Source: Planctomycetota bacterium (lineage in GTDB: Bacteria; Planctomycetota; Uabimicrobiia; Uabimicrobiales; Uabimicrobiaceae). From it: a stretch of DNA of 64,000 nt. The DNA lies in NCBI GenBank assembly GCA_029260735.1, contig JAJDCR010000063.1, positions 1 to 64,000 on the forward strand, written 5' to 3'. Of the stretch, positions 52,045 to 60,858 are shown piece by piece. The translations under genes and the position numbers were made by a program. Numbering within the stretch: the first letter of the stretch is position 1; every line of letters begins with the position of its first letter. The notes beneath the pieces were generated by a model. That model ran no database searches. It was not told the origin of the DNA and worked only from the letters and a program-made list of their open reading frames with translations.

Positions 52045-52224
52045 ATGGAACACTTTTTTATCACATTAACATTTTTTGGCCTAGCTTTTATTTTTATGGC
52101 CGTAGGAGTTATTGTAAGTAACCGTAGAATTAAAGGGTCTTGTGGAGGAGTTTTGTTGGCCGAGGGGGGAGAGTGTCCTTGCGGGCGAAGTGAACCTTGC
52201 GAGGAAGGTAGTAAACTTGCATAG
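52045..52224 (+). CDS. nqrM: Na+-NQR maturation protein NqrM
   Basis: A 59-residue protein with one membrane helix (about 5-25) and four Cys (positions 33, 44, 46 and 52; GSCGG, CPCGRSEPC), the DUF539/NqrM pattern. NqrM helps insert the iron centre into NqrD/NqrE. It starts 3 bases after the apbE stop with AGGAA upstream. The shortness makes it easy to miss, but order and Cys pattern leave little doubt. Confidence 0.92.
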   Translation: MEHFFITLTFFGLAFIFMAVGVIVSNRRIKGSCGGVLLAEGGECPCGRSEPCEEGSKLA

Positions 52225-52485
52225 CTATAGAGTGGAGGACAAGGCTTATCTGAAACCGTTAAAGAAAAAGATGATCGAAAACCGTTCTAAGTACCATGTT
52301 CCCTGGAGGGTGAGGCTCCGAACAGGGGATGTGATTGGCTCCTGATGGTATTGAGGCACCTTCACAGGATCATAGGTTTCATATTGAAAAAACGTTTTTA
52401 CATCGCTCCTGCCGTGCCGGGAATGTGATAAACTATTTGTTAAATGTAACCTAGGCACATCCCCTGCTCGCAGGAGCTTTGCTAT
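52225..52485. other. Intergenic stretch with hairpins, no gene
   Basis: About 260 bases between convergent nqrM and the CBS gene. It holds a stem around 52300-52330 (TTCCCTG...CAGGGGA with an inner GAG/CTC) and a longer-range pairing of CAGGGGATGTG (52323-52333) with CACATCCCCTG (52456-52466). A structured RNA or bidirectional terminator is possible; no known RNA family was assigned. Confidence 0.45.
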
Positions 52486-52959
52486 CTAGCTAAACTTGGC
52501 CTTAGCGTCTTTACGGTTGATAGCTTCATGTTTTCCCGTAATGGGATTATACTTCTTTTGGCCTTGGCGTAGCTTTTTGATTACCCGCAAAAGGTCGCGG
52601 CGAGTAACTTGTCCGACAAGTTTTTCGTCTTCCAATATGAGAAGACGCCGAAAAGTACTTTTTAGGAAAAGAGCCGCTGTTGAAAAAACATCCGTTTCAG
52701 GACTGATGGTAACAACATCTTTTGTCATATATTCACTAACATTTTTCCCAGGGGTTCCTTCATAAATGCTGTGCACTAAGGTGTGCAAACAGTCTTTTTC
52801 GGAAAGAATACCCACTAACTTTCCTTTTTCATCTACGACTGAAACACTTGTCAGTTTCTTATCTAAAAGTAGATCGACTGCATCATAAACGTGCATGTCA
52901 GGCTTTACCGTAATAAAATGTGTGTCCATGTATTCTCTGATTGGGGGAATATCGCGCAT
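52486..52959 (-). CDS. Two-CBS-domain protein
   Basis: A 157-residue protein made of two CBS motifs (about 10-65 and 78-135; VYDAVDLLLDKKLTSVSVVD, GILSEKDCL, LILEDEKLVGQVTRRDLL). CBS pairs bind adenosyl ligands such as AMP, ATP or SAM and usually regulate a partner; no catalytic domain is attached. The Lys-rich end is unusual but short. It is a stand-alone gene convergent with the nqr locus. Confidence 0.88.
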   Translation of the reverse strand: MRDIPPIREYMDTHFITVKPDMHVYDAVDLLLDKKLTSVSVVDEKGKLVGILSEKDCLHTLVHSIYEGTPGKNVSEYMTKDVVTISPETDVFSTAALFLKSTFRRLLILEDEKLVGQVTRRDLLRVIKKLRQGQKKYNPITGKHEAINRKDAKAKFS

Positions 52960-53081
52960 GTCACTCTCCTTAAAAGAACAAGTTCATTTGCCTAAGAGCA
53001 GTATTTTATTCTACCATAGAATGGGGATTTGGGCAAAGAAATTTTCTCCTGAATTAAGCCCCAAAAAAAATAAAACTAGTC

Positions 53082-53684
53082 TCATTCTTCCAGAGAAAAT
53101 GTCGGCAAAGATAATTCCCAGCGAATAGCAGCTAAGCGAAAAAAAAATATCCATAGCATACTCCCCATAACAAACCAAAGATTACCCCACCCTACCCCAT
53201 CAACGAGAGCAAAAATAATTCCTCCGCTAAGAGCCGCTGTCGCATAGATTTCTTTTTGCATAATAAGAGGAATTTCTCCGCAAAGAACATCTCGAACCAT
53301 TCCTCCACAACACCCTGTTACTGTTCCCATAATCACGGCAATTTCGGGAGAAAAACCCAAGGAAAGTGTTTTTTCTACACCCATAATTGTGAAGAGAGCC
53401 AAGCCAAAAGCATCTAATATTACCAGCCAGCGATGGTAGGAGTTAAAAAAACGTGCAAAAATGATCGTGGCGAGAGCAAAAGTTACAGTAACGTATAAGT
53501 AAGTAGGATTTTGAATCCAAAAAACGGGAGTTTGTCCTAGGATAATGTCTCGTATAGTTCCTCCTCCGACTCCTGTCACTGTAGCAATTACAATAACTCC
53601 GAAAAAATCCATTTGTTTTTTCCCGGCGACGAGAGAACCTGTAATTGCAAAAACGGCAATGCCGAACAAATCTAGAAAGTACAT
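53082..53684 (-). CDS. TRIC-type cation channel family protein (UPF0126/YicG-like)
   Basis: A 200-residue membrane protein of two three-helix repeats plus a seventh helix. Each repeat has the glycine-rich kink: GVGGGTIRDIILG and GCCGGMVRDVLCGEIP, typical of bacterial TRIC homologues that form trimeric K+-permeable pores. The ATG at 53684 is preferred over 53711 because AAAGGA lies upstream and homologues start with the helix LDLFGIAVFAITG. Confidence 0.9.
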   Translation of the reverse strand: MYFLDLFGIAVFAITGSLVAGKKQMDFFGVIVIATVTGVGGGTIRDIILGQTPVFWIQNPTYLYVTVTFALATIIFARFFNSYHRWLVILDAFGLALFTIMGVEKTLSLGFSPEIAVIMGTVTGCCGGMVRDVLCGEIPLIMQKEIYATAALSGGIIFALVDGVGWGNLWFVMGSMLWIFFFRLAAIRWELSLPTFSLEE

Positions 53685-53784
53685 AAGTTGTCCTTTAAAA
53701 AAACCTTGCATGAAACTTTTTTTTTTTGTAATTTAACACATTCTTGAAATATTGAAACGGTTTATCTAAATTTGGGAGGTCATT

Positions 53785-54810
53785 ATGAAGCTAAGTTATT
53801 TTTTTATTCTTGGCATTTGCCTATTTTCCGTTAATTTTATCTTTGCTCAGTCAGATAATAGTATACAGTTTTTAGGCTTTGCGGAAAGCAAAGATGAAGC
53901 CAAAAGTGCTGCTTTGTCAGAAATGAATGAGTTAAGTCTTTGTGTCGATCGAGAGATGGATATCGTTATGGAGAGATATTCTTTCGATCAATCGTGGATT
54001 TGTGAGCTAAGCGCAAATTTTAAAGAATATTTTTCTGAGAGAGATACCTCTGCATTGAATTGCGTAGTGGATCTTTCTGGCTATGGAAAAAACACTAAGT
54101 TAGCAGAAAAAAATGCATGGGAACTTGCTCAAAAATTGCAGCGTATTTTAAAAAAGAGATTTGTTGTTTTGGGAAAAGAGTATTCTGAGAAAGCTTCCCT
54201 TGACTGTTGTTCTTTGAAGATTCTTTTGGGAAAAGATGGACGTATAGTTCTGTTTCGCGAAATAGCAGAAAGTAAAAAAGTTGCTTTTCAGAATAATTTA
54301 GATAGCATGAAAAAATTTGCCAAAATGCTAGGTAAACTAGGTAAAGAGTTTTCTATTTTGAAGGAAAGAGACTCTAAAGAGAACGGTCAGTTTTGCTCTG
54401 AAATGGTCGTTGATTTTGGGGAAGATAGCGAGAGTTCTCTGTTCTCTTCTCGTGAAAAAGGGGGAGTTGTAAAAGGTGGTAAGCTCGGGCCTTGTCCTTC
54501 TTCTCCTAACTGTGTAGATAACCAAGGCACGGGTTATAAGACCGTGGACTCTTTTCCTTACTCTGACGATGCAATGGATCGCTTGAAAAAAGCGATTAGC
54601 TCTCTTGAAATTATGACGATTGTAGAAGAAAAAGGAGATTATTTAAGAGCAGATGTTTCTAATTGGCCTTTTACCGATGATTTAGAAATATATGTAAACC
54701 ACGATAGTAAAACTGTTTATGTACGCAGTGCTTCTCGCGTCGGATACTATGATTTTGGAGCCAATGTTAAGCATGTGGAAAAAATCCGAGAGGCTTTAAA
54801 TAAACAGTAA
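53785..54810 (+). CDS. Exported protein with C-terminal DUF1499 domain
   Basis: A 341-residue protein with a signal peptide (cleavage likely after FAQS or near it), an N-terminal region of about 200 residues without recognised family and rich in Cys, Lys and Glu, and a DUF1499 domain (about 230-338): GPCPSSPNCVDNQGT, DYLRADVSNWPFTDDLEIY and VRSASRVGYYDFGANVKHVE. DUF1499 proteins are usually short, so the long N-terminal part is a fusion. Function unknown. GGGAGG precedes the ATG. Confidence 0.78.
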   Translation: MKLSYFFILGICLFSVNFIFAQSDNSIQFLGFAESKDEAKSAALSEMNELSLCVDREMDIVMERYSFDQSWICELSANFKEYFSERDTSALNCVVDLSGYGKNTKLAEKNAWELAQKLQRILKKRFVVLGKEYSEKASLDCCSLKILLGKDGRIVLFREIAESKKVAFQNNLDSMKKFAKMLGKLGKEFSILKERDSKENGQFCSEMVVDFGEDSESSLFSSREKGGVVKGGKLGPCPSSPNCVDNQGTGYKTVDSFPYSDDAMDRLKKAISSLEIMTIVEEKGDYLRADVSNWPFTDDLEIYVNHDSKTVYVRSASRVGYYDFGANVKHVEKIREALNKQ

Positions 54811-54812
54811 TT

Positions 54813-55015
54813 AGGGCGTGTCCTCATTCAGCTTATTTTTTGTATTTTGTTAGCAAGAGTGAGGAAACTACCTTGAACTTAGCATTGTTAAGTCGCGAGA
54901 TGTGCTGAATGAGAACACGCCCTCACGGGCGAAAACAAAAAAAAGAATTTTTTTAAACTTTTTTACAACATAATGTTTACGCTCATTGTAAAAAAGCTGA
55001 ATGAGGACACACCCT
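54813..55015. repeat. Three copies of a 20-base repeat 5' of icd
   Basis: AGGGCGTGTCCTCATTCAGC lies at 54813-54832 (plus), 54904-54923 (minus) and 54996-55015 (minus, one or two changes). The first two can form a 110-base hairpin. Further copies lie after icd (56253-56296) and a partial one at 36487-36499. No gene lies in this stretch. Confidence 0.85.
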
Positions 55016-55067
55016 CTTGTCAATAAATTTATTTACAACAAAGATGATGGATTGCAATGGAGAAAGT

Positions 55068-56252
55068 ATGAAAAGAACGATTGTCTCAATGCCTGGCGAT
55101 GGAATTGGTAAAGTAGTTTTAGAGGAAACTATTCGTGTTTTAGACGCCGTAGGATTTGAAGCAGAATATGTCCACGGGGACATTGGCTGGGAATTTTGGA
55201 AAAAAGAAGGAAATCCCCTTCCTCAAAGAACAATAGATCTTCTCGAAAAACATCGGGTGGGTTTATTTGGAGCCATCACATCTAAGCCTAAAAAAGAAGC
55301 TCAGGCAGAACTTCTTCCCGAATTACATGGGAAAGGCTATGATTATTTTAGCCCTATTGTGGCTATGCGTCAAAAATTTGGTTTAGATGTATGTATCCGT
55401 CCTTGTAAGACTTTTCCGGGCAATCCTCTGAATTTTATTCGTAAAAATGCGGCAGGAGGCTATGACGAACCTGAGATAAACGCGGTTGTTTTCCGGCAAA
55501 ATACCGAAGGTCTCTATGGAGGAGTGGAGTGGACAAATCCTCCTGAGAATATCCGAGCAGCTTTTATGACCCACAAAAAAATGGCTCGCTTTGCCGACAC
55601 TCCCTCAGAGGATTTGGCTATTTCCAGCCGTATATTTACCCGTAAAGCTTGTCAGAGTATTTTGCGAGCGGCTTTTGAATATGCCAAAAAACATGGCTAT
55701 AAGAGCGTTACCGTTTGTGAAAAACCCAACGTTCTCAGAGAAACTTCCGGTATGATGGAAGAGGAAGCTTTGAAGATATCAAAAGAGTACGATGGCATAG
55801 CTCTCTACTCTAATAATATTGACGCACAAATGATGTGGCTAACGAAAAATCCTGAAGATGTTGATGTTATCGTTGCGGGAAACATGTTTGGCGATATTAT
55901 TTCCGATGGCTTTGCTGGCTTAATCGGCGGGTTAGGATTTGCTTGCAGTGCCAATATTGGACCAGACTGCGCTGTTTTTGAGCCCACTCATGGCTCAGCT
56001 CCTAAATATGAAACATTTTCTCCTTCGATAGTTAATCCTATCGCCATGGTTATGAGTGCAAAAATGATGTTGGATTATTTAGACGAAACCGAGAAAGCTA
56101 AGCGCATCGAAAAAGCAATTGCCGAAGTTGTCGTTGAAGGTAAGGTTAAAGCTTATGATATGGCTCGAATGAGAGGAGCCCAAAGCGTAATTGATAATGG
56201 TGCTGCCACTACCGGACAGGTTGCCGATGCCATTATTGCCAAACTTGGCTAA
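55068..56252 (+). CDS. icd: Isocitrate/isopropylmalate dehydrogenase family enzyme, probably isocitrate dehydrogenase
   Basis: A 394-residue beta-decarboxylating dehydrogenase. Seen are MPGDGIGKVVLEET, RPCKTFPGN, the substrate Arg/Glu stretch FRQNTEGLYGGVEW, NMFGDIISDGFAGLIGGLGF with the metal-binding Asp, EPTHGSAPKY and INP-like INPIAMVMS. It should oxidise isocitrate (or a close homologue) to the 2-oxoacid with NAD(P). The ATG at 55068 has GGAGAAAG upstream; the start 17 codons earlier overlaps a repeat. The gene is framed by inverted repeats on both sides. Confidence 0.85.
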   Translation: MKRTIVSMPGDGIGKVVLEETIRVLDAVGFEAEYVHGDIGWEFWKKEGNPLPQRTIDLLEKHRVGLFGAITSKPKKEAQAELLPELHGKGYDYFSPIVAMRQKFGLDVCIRPCKTFPGNPLNFIRKNAAGGYDEPEINAVVFRQNTEGLYGGVEWTNPPENIRAAFMTHKKMARFADTPSEDLAISSRIFTRKACQSILRAAFEYAKKHGYKSVTVCEKPNVLRETSGMMEEEALKISKEYDGIALYSNNIDAQMMWLTKNPEDVDVIVAGNMFGDIISDGFAGLIGGLGFACSANIGPDCAVFEPTHGSAPKYETFSPSIVNPIAMVMSAKMMLDYLDETEKAKRIEKAIAEVVVEGKVKAYDMARMRGAQSVIDNGAATTGQVADAIIAKLG

Positions 56253-56296
56253 GGCGTGTCCTCATTCAGCTTTTTTTACTGAATGAGGACATACTC
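56253..56296. terminator. Repeat-built hairpin after icd
   Basis: GGCGTGTCCTCATTCAG (from 56253) pairs with CTGAATGAGGACATACTC (56279-56296) around a T7 loop; it begins at the base after the icd stop. Its arms belong to the same family as the repeats 5' of icd. Confidence 0.7.
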
Positions 56297-56413
56297 TTTT
56301 CTCTTGCACTTTTACTATGGATTAGCTAAAATATTAGGTCAATCTAATTGGAAAGAAGAGAAAATCTTCTTCCTACACATAGAGTTATTTCAAAAAAATT
56401 TGGGAGGTTAGGC

Positions 56414-57817
56414 ATGAAAAATTTGTCTATCTGTTTATTTTTTCTTATTGCGGTCTTTATTTTTTCAGGGACCGCTTTTGCACAAGAGTCAGAATTTAGA
56501 GCTGGTGTTGCTACTATTGATATTACTCCTCCTGTAGGAGTTCCTTTGGCCGGATATGGAGGAGGAGCGCGCCGACTTTTCCCTCCTGATTTAGACCCTG
56601 ACAATTACCACACTTTCTTAACTCCTTCTGAGGGAGTTATGGATCCGCTCATCGCCAAAGCGGTTGTCTTACAAAACGGTTCCGAAAAAATTGCTATTAT
56701 TAAACTGGACTCTATTGGAGTCACTCAAAATATTGTTAGTGATTTAGCAAAAAGAATTGAAAAAGAAACCGGAATTGATGCCGATCATATTACTATTTCG
56801 GGAACTCATACTCATTCTGGTCCTGGTGCCATGACAACACACCTTTTTTGGCAAGTTGCTGCTGTTGATTTATTTGAGAGTAAAGTCTATGATCCTCTAC
56901 TCGATAAAATAGGCCAAATGGTTATTGAAGCTAATAATAATTTGCAACCTGCTCGACTGGGGATCAACACTGGATTGAGTTTTGATCTGTCTAAAAACCG
57001 TCGAAAAAAGCCTGGGGTAAAAGATCCTACCGTTGCTGTTTTCAAAATTGAAAAACTAGATGGCACTCCGATGGCTCTAATGTTTAACTTTGCTATCCAT
57101 GGCACTTGCTATGGAGCTGACAACCTTCATTTCTCTGGCGATGTTATGGGATATGCAGAGCAAAACATTGAGCGTATGATGGCCGAGCAAAAAACTCCTG
57201 CTGTTGCTATGTTCATTAATGGTAGCGAAGGAGACGTTGCTCCAGCTCAAGGAAAATCAAAAGGTGCGAAAGCGGTAGGGCATGGATTAGCTCGTAAAGT
57301 TCTTGAAATTTTACCGACTATCTCTATGCGCCAAGATGTCAAAATTGCAGTAGCGAATGAAACCATTCGTTTCAAGAAAGCTCATTTAAATTTGAGCCTT
57401 GCGAAAAAAGTTTTTGAAGAAGACGAGCCTGAGATCGACTGCTGGGGTATACGCAATGTTATTCGCAAACTTGCTCCCAAAAATAAAGATGGAGATGTTT
57501 GGCAAATCGAGGTTACAGGGATTGTTCCGATGAGTTTTCGTCTCCAAGCCCTTCGCATAGGCGATACTGTTATAGCTTGTGTTCCTGGTGAGCCCATCAC
57601 AAATGTGGGTAATGGAATTAAAGCAAAAGGAAAAGACCTAGGCTTTAATAACTCCTTTATCTTCAGTTTATCTAATGGTCATATGGGTTATATCACTGAC
57701 AAAGAAAATTTTGATGAAGGTAAATACGAAGCTATGCTGACCTTATATGGTCGCGATCAGTTTGAAAAAATGACTGCTGTTTACGCACGTCTTTTCCAAC
57801 AATTGTCAGATAAATAG
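56414..57817 (+). CDS. Neutral/alkaline ceramidase-like secreted hydrolase, paralogue 1
   Basis: A 467-residue exported protein (signal peptide ending near FSGTAFAQ) matching the N-terminal catalytic domain of neutral/alkaline non-lysosomal ceramidases: AGVATIDITPPVGVPLAGYG, zinc motif GTHTHSGPGAM (about 130-140), FAIHGTCYG, NGSEGDVAP and CVPGEPITN. The immunoglobulin-like C-terminal domain of true ceramidases is absent, so the substrate may be another amide or ester. GGGAGG precedes the ATG at 56414. A second paralogue follows after 11 bases. Confidence 0.85.
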   Translation: MKNLSICLFFLIAVFIFSGTAFAQESEFRAGVATIDITPPVGVPLAGYGGGARRLFPPDLDPDNYHTFLTPSEGVMDPLIAKAVVLQNGSEKIAIIKLDSIGVTQNIVSDLAKRIEKETGIDADHITISGTHTHSGPGAMTTHLFWQVAAVDLFESKVYDPLLDKIGQMVIEANNNLQPARLGINTGLSFDLSKNRRKKPGVKDPTVAVFKIEKLDGTPMALMFNFAIHGTCYGADNLHFSGDVMGYAEQNIERMMAEQKTPAVAMFINGSEGDVAPAQGKSKGAKAVGHGLARKVLEILPTISMRQDVKIAVANETIRFKKAHLNLSLAKKVFEEDEPEIDCWGIRNVIRKLAPKNKDGDVWQIEVTGIVPMSFRLQALRIGDTVIACVPGEPITNVGNGIKAKGKDLGFNNSFIFSLSNGHMGYITDKENFDEGKYEAMLTLYGRDQFEKMTAVYARLFQQLSDK

Positions 57818-57828
57818 GGGACGAGTTT

Positions 57829-59409
57829 ATGAACTTAAGATTTTATTCACTAGGGATTATTTTTTTCCTAGTTTCATCTATTGCTTCGGCTCAAAGCGGA
57901 GAGTACTTAGAAATTGGCTATGCAGAAGCTGATATTACTCCTGAAATTGAAGCCTGGGAAGATAGCAACGGAGATGGCAAATTCACCTATGGAGATGGTT
58001 CTGCTTACGATATCGGTGAAAGAGTTACCCGTTTTGTCGATGGTGATATCTACGTAGGAAATGGCAAAGGACTTGCTCACTATGTGCACGACCCTTTAGC
58101 TGCTCGTGTTTTAGTGGTCAAAGATCCAGTTAATGGTAAAAAAGTTGCCATGGTTTCTCTTGACCTCTACATGATGCAAATCCAGGATGTAAATTACATT
58201 CGTAGTTTAGTGGCTCCTCTTGGTTTTGATGGCATTGCCATTCATTGTACCCATAATCATATGGGGCCTGATAGTCTAGGACGAAGTGGACCTCATCCTT
58301 TGCAAAACGGAATTAACCCTCGCTGGTTTCGCAAAATGCAGCAGAGCACAGCAAAAGCAATTGAAACAGCTCTTAACAAGGCTGTACCTGCTCGCGTTCG
58401 TTTCTTGCAAACAAAAACTCGCCATGGACTTCACGATAGTCGCGATCCGATTATTTTCCATGACGATTTACTTGCGATGCAGGCGGTTGATTTTGACGGC
58501 AAAGTTGTTGCCACTCTTGTTCAGTGGGCAAACCATGTGGAAGCGATTTTGTCCATCGGTGGTGCCAAAGACTCTCCTCCTGGAATGAAAGAAAAGAGAG
58601 GGCATATTTTAACAGCTGGCTTTCCTCGGGCAGTTGCTTTGAGAGGCCAAGAAGTTTTTGGAGGCCCAGCTCTCTTTTTTAATGGAGCCATTGGTGGTCT
58701 TATGACCATGCTTCATACTTTTGTCTGGGAACCTTTTCAGCCTTATAGTCCTGATACTCCTGCGGAAGATATTCCTGAAGAGTACACTGGAAAAATCCGG
58801 GATAACTTTCGGATGGCGGATTTGATTGGAAATGAACTTATCAATAAGCTGAAAAGAGAAGGACTGGATAATCGTGAATTTGCTCAAAATCTTAATGTGA
58901 GTGCTGCAACTAAAAGCTTCAAGGCTCGTATAGACAATGACTTATTCAAAACAGGTTTTTCTTTGGGCATAATAGGTTTTGACAAGCGTAAATACGAAGG
59001 TGATATTTGGACAGAAGGATTTCTTTTTTCGGAAGTTTCTCGTATCACTATTGGTCCGGCTGAATTTGCTTGCATCCCAGGAGAAATAGTTCCTGAGCTG
59101 GCCCAAGGGCTCCCACAAGATTTCTATGCCAAAAATGGCAAGTACTTCAAAAAACCAGATAGCCACAAGACAGGAAAAAACTTTGTTATTCCTAAGCCCA
59201 TTTATGAAATGACAGAAGCTAAGTACAAGTTTATTTTTTGTTTAACTAACGATTCTTTGGGCTATATGGTAACACCTTGCGATTTTACTTTAGATAAGGA
59301 TCTTCCCTGGTTCCAACATCCTAAAGGACACTATGAAGAAACCCAGTCTTTGGGAAAACATATTGCTCCGCTAGTTTTGGATAGCTTGGAAGAGTTATTA
59401 CAAAAGTAA
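57829..59409 (+). CDS. Neutral/alkaline ceramidase-like secreted hydrolase, paralogue 2
   Basis: A 526-residue exported protein (signal peptide MNLRFYSLGIIFFLVSSIAS) of the same fold as paralogue 1: EIGYAEADITPEIEAW, zinc motif HCTHNHMGPDS (about 138-148), QWANHVEA, FNGAIGGLM and CIPGEIVPE. Compared with paralogue 1 it has HNH instead of HTH in the metal motif and a Ca-loop-like DSNGDGKFTYGDG insert near residue 45. It probably acts on a related lipid or amide outside the cytoplasm. Confidence 0.82.
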   Translation: MNLRFYSLGIIFFLVSSIASAQSGEYLEIGYAEADITPEIEAWEDSNGDGKFTYGDGSAYDIGERVTRFVDGDIYVGNGKGLAHYVHDPLAARVLVVKDPVNGKKVAMVSLDLYMMQIQDVNYIRSLVAPLGFDGIAIHCTHNHMGPDSLGRSGPHPLQNGINPRWFRKMQQSTAKAIETALNKAVPARVRFLQTKTRHGLHDSRDPIIFHDDLLAMQAVDFDGKVVATLVQWANHVEAILSIGGAKDSPPGMKEKRGHILTAGFPRAVALRGQEVFGGPALFFNGAIGGLMTMLHTFVWEPFQPYSPDTPAEDIPEEYTGKIRDNFRMADLIGNELINKLKREGLDNREFAQNLNVSAATKSFKARIDNDLFKTGFSLGIIGFDKRKYEGDIWTEGFLFSEVSRITIGPAEFACIPGEIVPELAQGLPQDFYAKNGKYFKKPDSHKTGKNFVIPKPIYEMTEAKYKFIFCLTNDSLGYMVTPCDFTLDKDLPWFQHPKGHYEETQSLGKHIAPLVLDSLEELLQK

Positions 59410-59439
59410 CTTGAGAGCATACTCTCGTTTGAGCACAAC

Positions 59440-59484
59440 AAAAAAGCCGTGGAAGGAGACTTAGTCTTTGACCGCGGTTTTTTT
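59440..59484 (+). terminator. Terminator after the ceramidase pair
   Basis: AAAAAAGCCGTGG pairs (with G-U wobbles) with CCGCGGTTTTTTT, and AGACT/AGTCT extends the stem. The next 34 bases are two copies of a 17-base unit, TGTGACTACAGTTTTTT (about 59484-59518). Confidence 0.75.
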
Positions 59485-59533
59485 GTGACTACAGTTTTTT
59501 TGTGACTACAGTTTTTTTGAGGAGAAGCAAAAT

Positions 59534-60787
59534 TTGAGCATACTGATAGAAGATGTCTTGCACCAAGGAATTGAAACGAATGTTTACATTGAAGGCAATA
59601 CTATTTGCTACATTGGTCCAGAGAAAAAAGAAGCAAAAACTGTTATTTCGGGCCAAGATAAAGCGATTTTTCCTTCCTTGATTAATGGACATACTCATGC
59701 AGCCATGACCATCTTGAGAGGTTTCGGGGATGATATGCCGCTTCAACCTTGGCTAGAGACTAAAATTTGGCCTTTAGAGGCGAAGTTAACAGAGGAAGAT
59801 ATTTATTGGGGAACGAAATTAGCTTGCCTAGAAATGATTAAATCAGGCACAACTATGTTTTGTGATATGTATTGGCATGTTCACTCTGCGGCCAAAGCGG
59901 TAGAGGAAATGGGAATTAGAGCTGTCCTTTCCTCGGTTTTTCTCGACTCCTTTGACCAAACTAAGGCGAGTGAGCAAAAAAAGAGAATGGAAATTCTTGT
60001 GGAGGAGTTTCAACGCTACTCTTCTCGGATTCGTATAGCCTTAGGCCCTCATGCTCTTTATACAGTGTCAGGAGAAACTCTCCGTTGGATAGCTCATTTT
60101 GCGAAAGAAAAAGAACTTTTCATTCACTTTCATTTGTCAGAAACAGCAAAAGAGGTCGAAGATTGTATTGATCAACATGGCTTGCCTCCGGTTCTTTACT
60201 TAGATAAACTTGGCTTTCTTAGTGAGCGTTTGCTCGCAGCACATGGAGTTTGGTTGACCGAGAAAGAAATGGAAGTTCTTGCTCAAAGAAAGGTCAATTT
60301 AATTCATAATCCAACGGCTAACTTGAAACTGGCCGTCGGAAAGATTTTCCCTTACCGCGCTTTGAAAGAGAGAGGGATTCCTTGTTGTCTCGGGACAGAT
60401 GGTTGTGCTTCTAATAATAATTTGGATATGTTAGAGGAACTTAAATTTGCTGCTCTCCTGCAAAAGTGGCAAGAGAATGATCCTACGATTCTCCCCTGTG
60501 AGGAAGCTTGGTCGTTAGCAACTGAGCAAGCGGCTCAGATTTTTCGAATTCCCAGCGGGAAGGTAGAGGTCGGAAAATGGGCAGATTTAATTTTGATTGA
60601 TCTGAATCAGCCTAGCATGGTTCCTCATCACAATATTGTATCTAATTTAGTTTATTCTGCAGGCCCCTCGGTTGTTGATACTGTGATTTGCGATGGTCGT
60701 ATTCTTATGCAAGACCAAAAAGTGCCAGGAGAAGAAGAAATTATATCTCAAGCCAAAAAAATAGCTAACTCCTTAATTACACGATAA
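59534..60787 (+). CDS. mtaD: Amidohydrolase, 5-methylthioadenosine/S-adenosylhomocysteine deaminase-like
   Basis: A 417-residue metal-dependent deaminase with the NGHTHAAMT metal motif (about 53), FGDDMPLQPWLETKIWPLEA, GTTMFCDMYWH, LGPHALYTVS, HFHLSETAKEVED, AAHGVWLTEKEM, HNPTANLKLA and LGTDGCASNNNLDM. It would convert MTA/SAH to the inosyl products in methyl-cycle salvage. Starts at TTG with GAGGAG 8 bases upstream; no ATG nearby. Guanine or other aryl deamination remains possible. Confidence 0.88.
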   Translation: MSILIEDVLHQGIETNVYIEGNTICYIGPEKKEAKTVISGQDKAIFPSLINGHTHAAMTILRGFGDDMPLQPWLETKIWPLEAKLTEEDIYWGTKLACLEMIKSGTTMFCDMYWHVHSAAKAVEEMGIRAVLSSVFLDSFDQTKASEQKKRMEILVEEFQRYSSRIRIALGPHALYTVSGETLRWIAHFAKEKELFIHFHLSETAKEVEDCIDQHGLPPVLYLDKLGFLSERLLAAHGVWLTEKEMEVLAQRKVNLIHNPTANLKLAVGKIFPYRALKERGIPCCLGTDGCASNNNLDMLEELKFAALLQKWQENDPTILPCEEAWSLATEQAAQIFRIPSGKVEVGKWADLILIDLNQPSMVPHHNIVSNLVYSAGPSVVDTVICDGRILMQDQKVPGEEEIISQAKKIANSLITR

Positions 60788-60858
60788 GATTACACGATAA
60801 GATTACGTGCTAAGAGTTAGCTCTTAGCTCAGGCAAGCATTGTTAGAAAGGAAACTTG

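Noticed and set aside
44990..52224. RNF complex instead of Na+-NQR
   Set aside because: nqrA, covalent FMN Thr motifs in both B and C, NqrF and NqrM are all present and no RnfB/RnfC ferredoxin subunits are found.
52290..52335. GGTGAGGCTCC word reminiscent of the M-box Mg2+ riboswitch core
   Set aside because: The other conserved M-box segments do not follow, and no plus-strand gene lies downstream within 1.4 kb; treated as a plain hairpin.
52142..52345. 67-codon plus-strand frame overlapping nqrM
   Set aside because: Out of frame shadow of nqrM continuing into the intergenic hairpins; nqrM itself is well supported.
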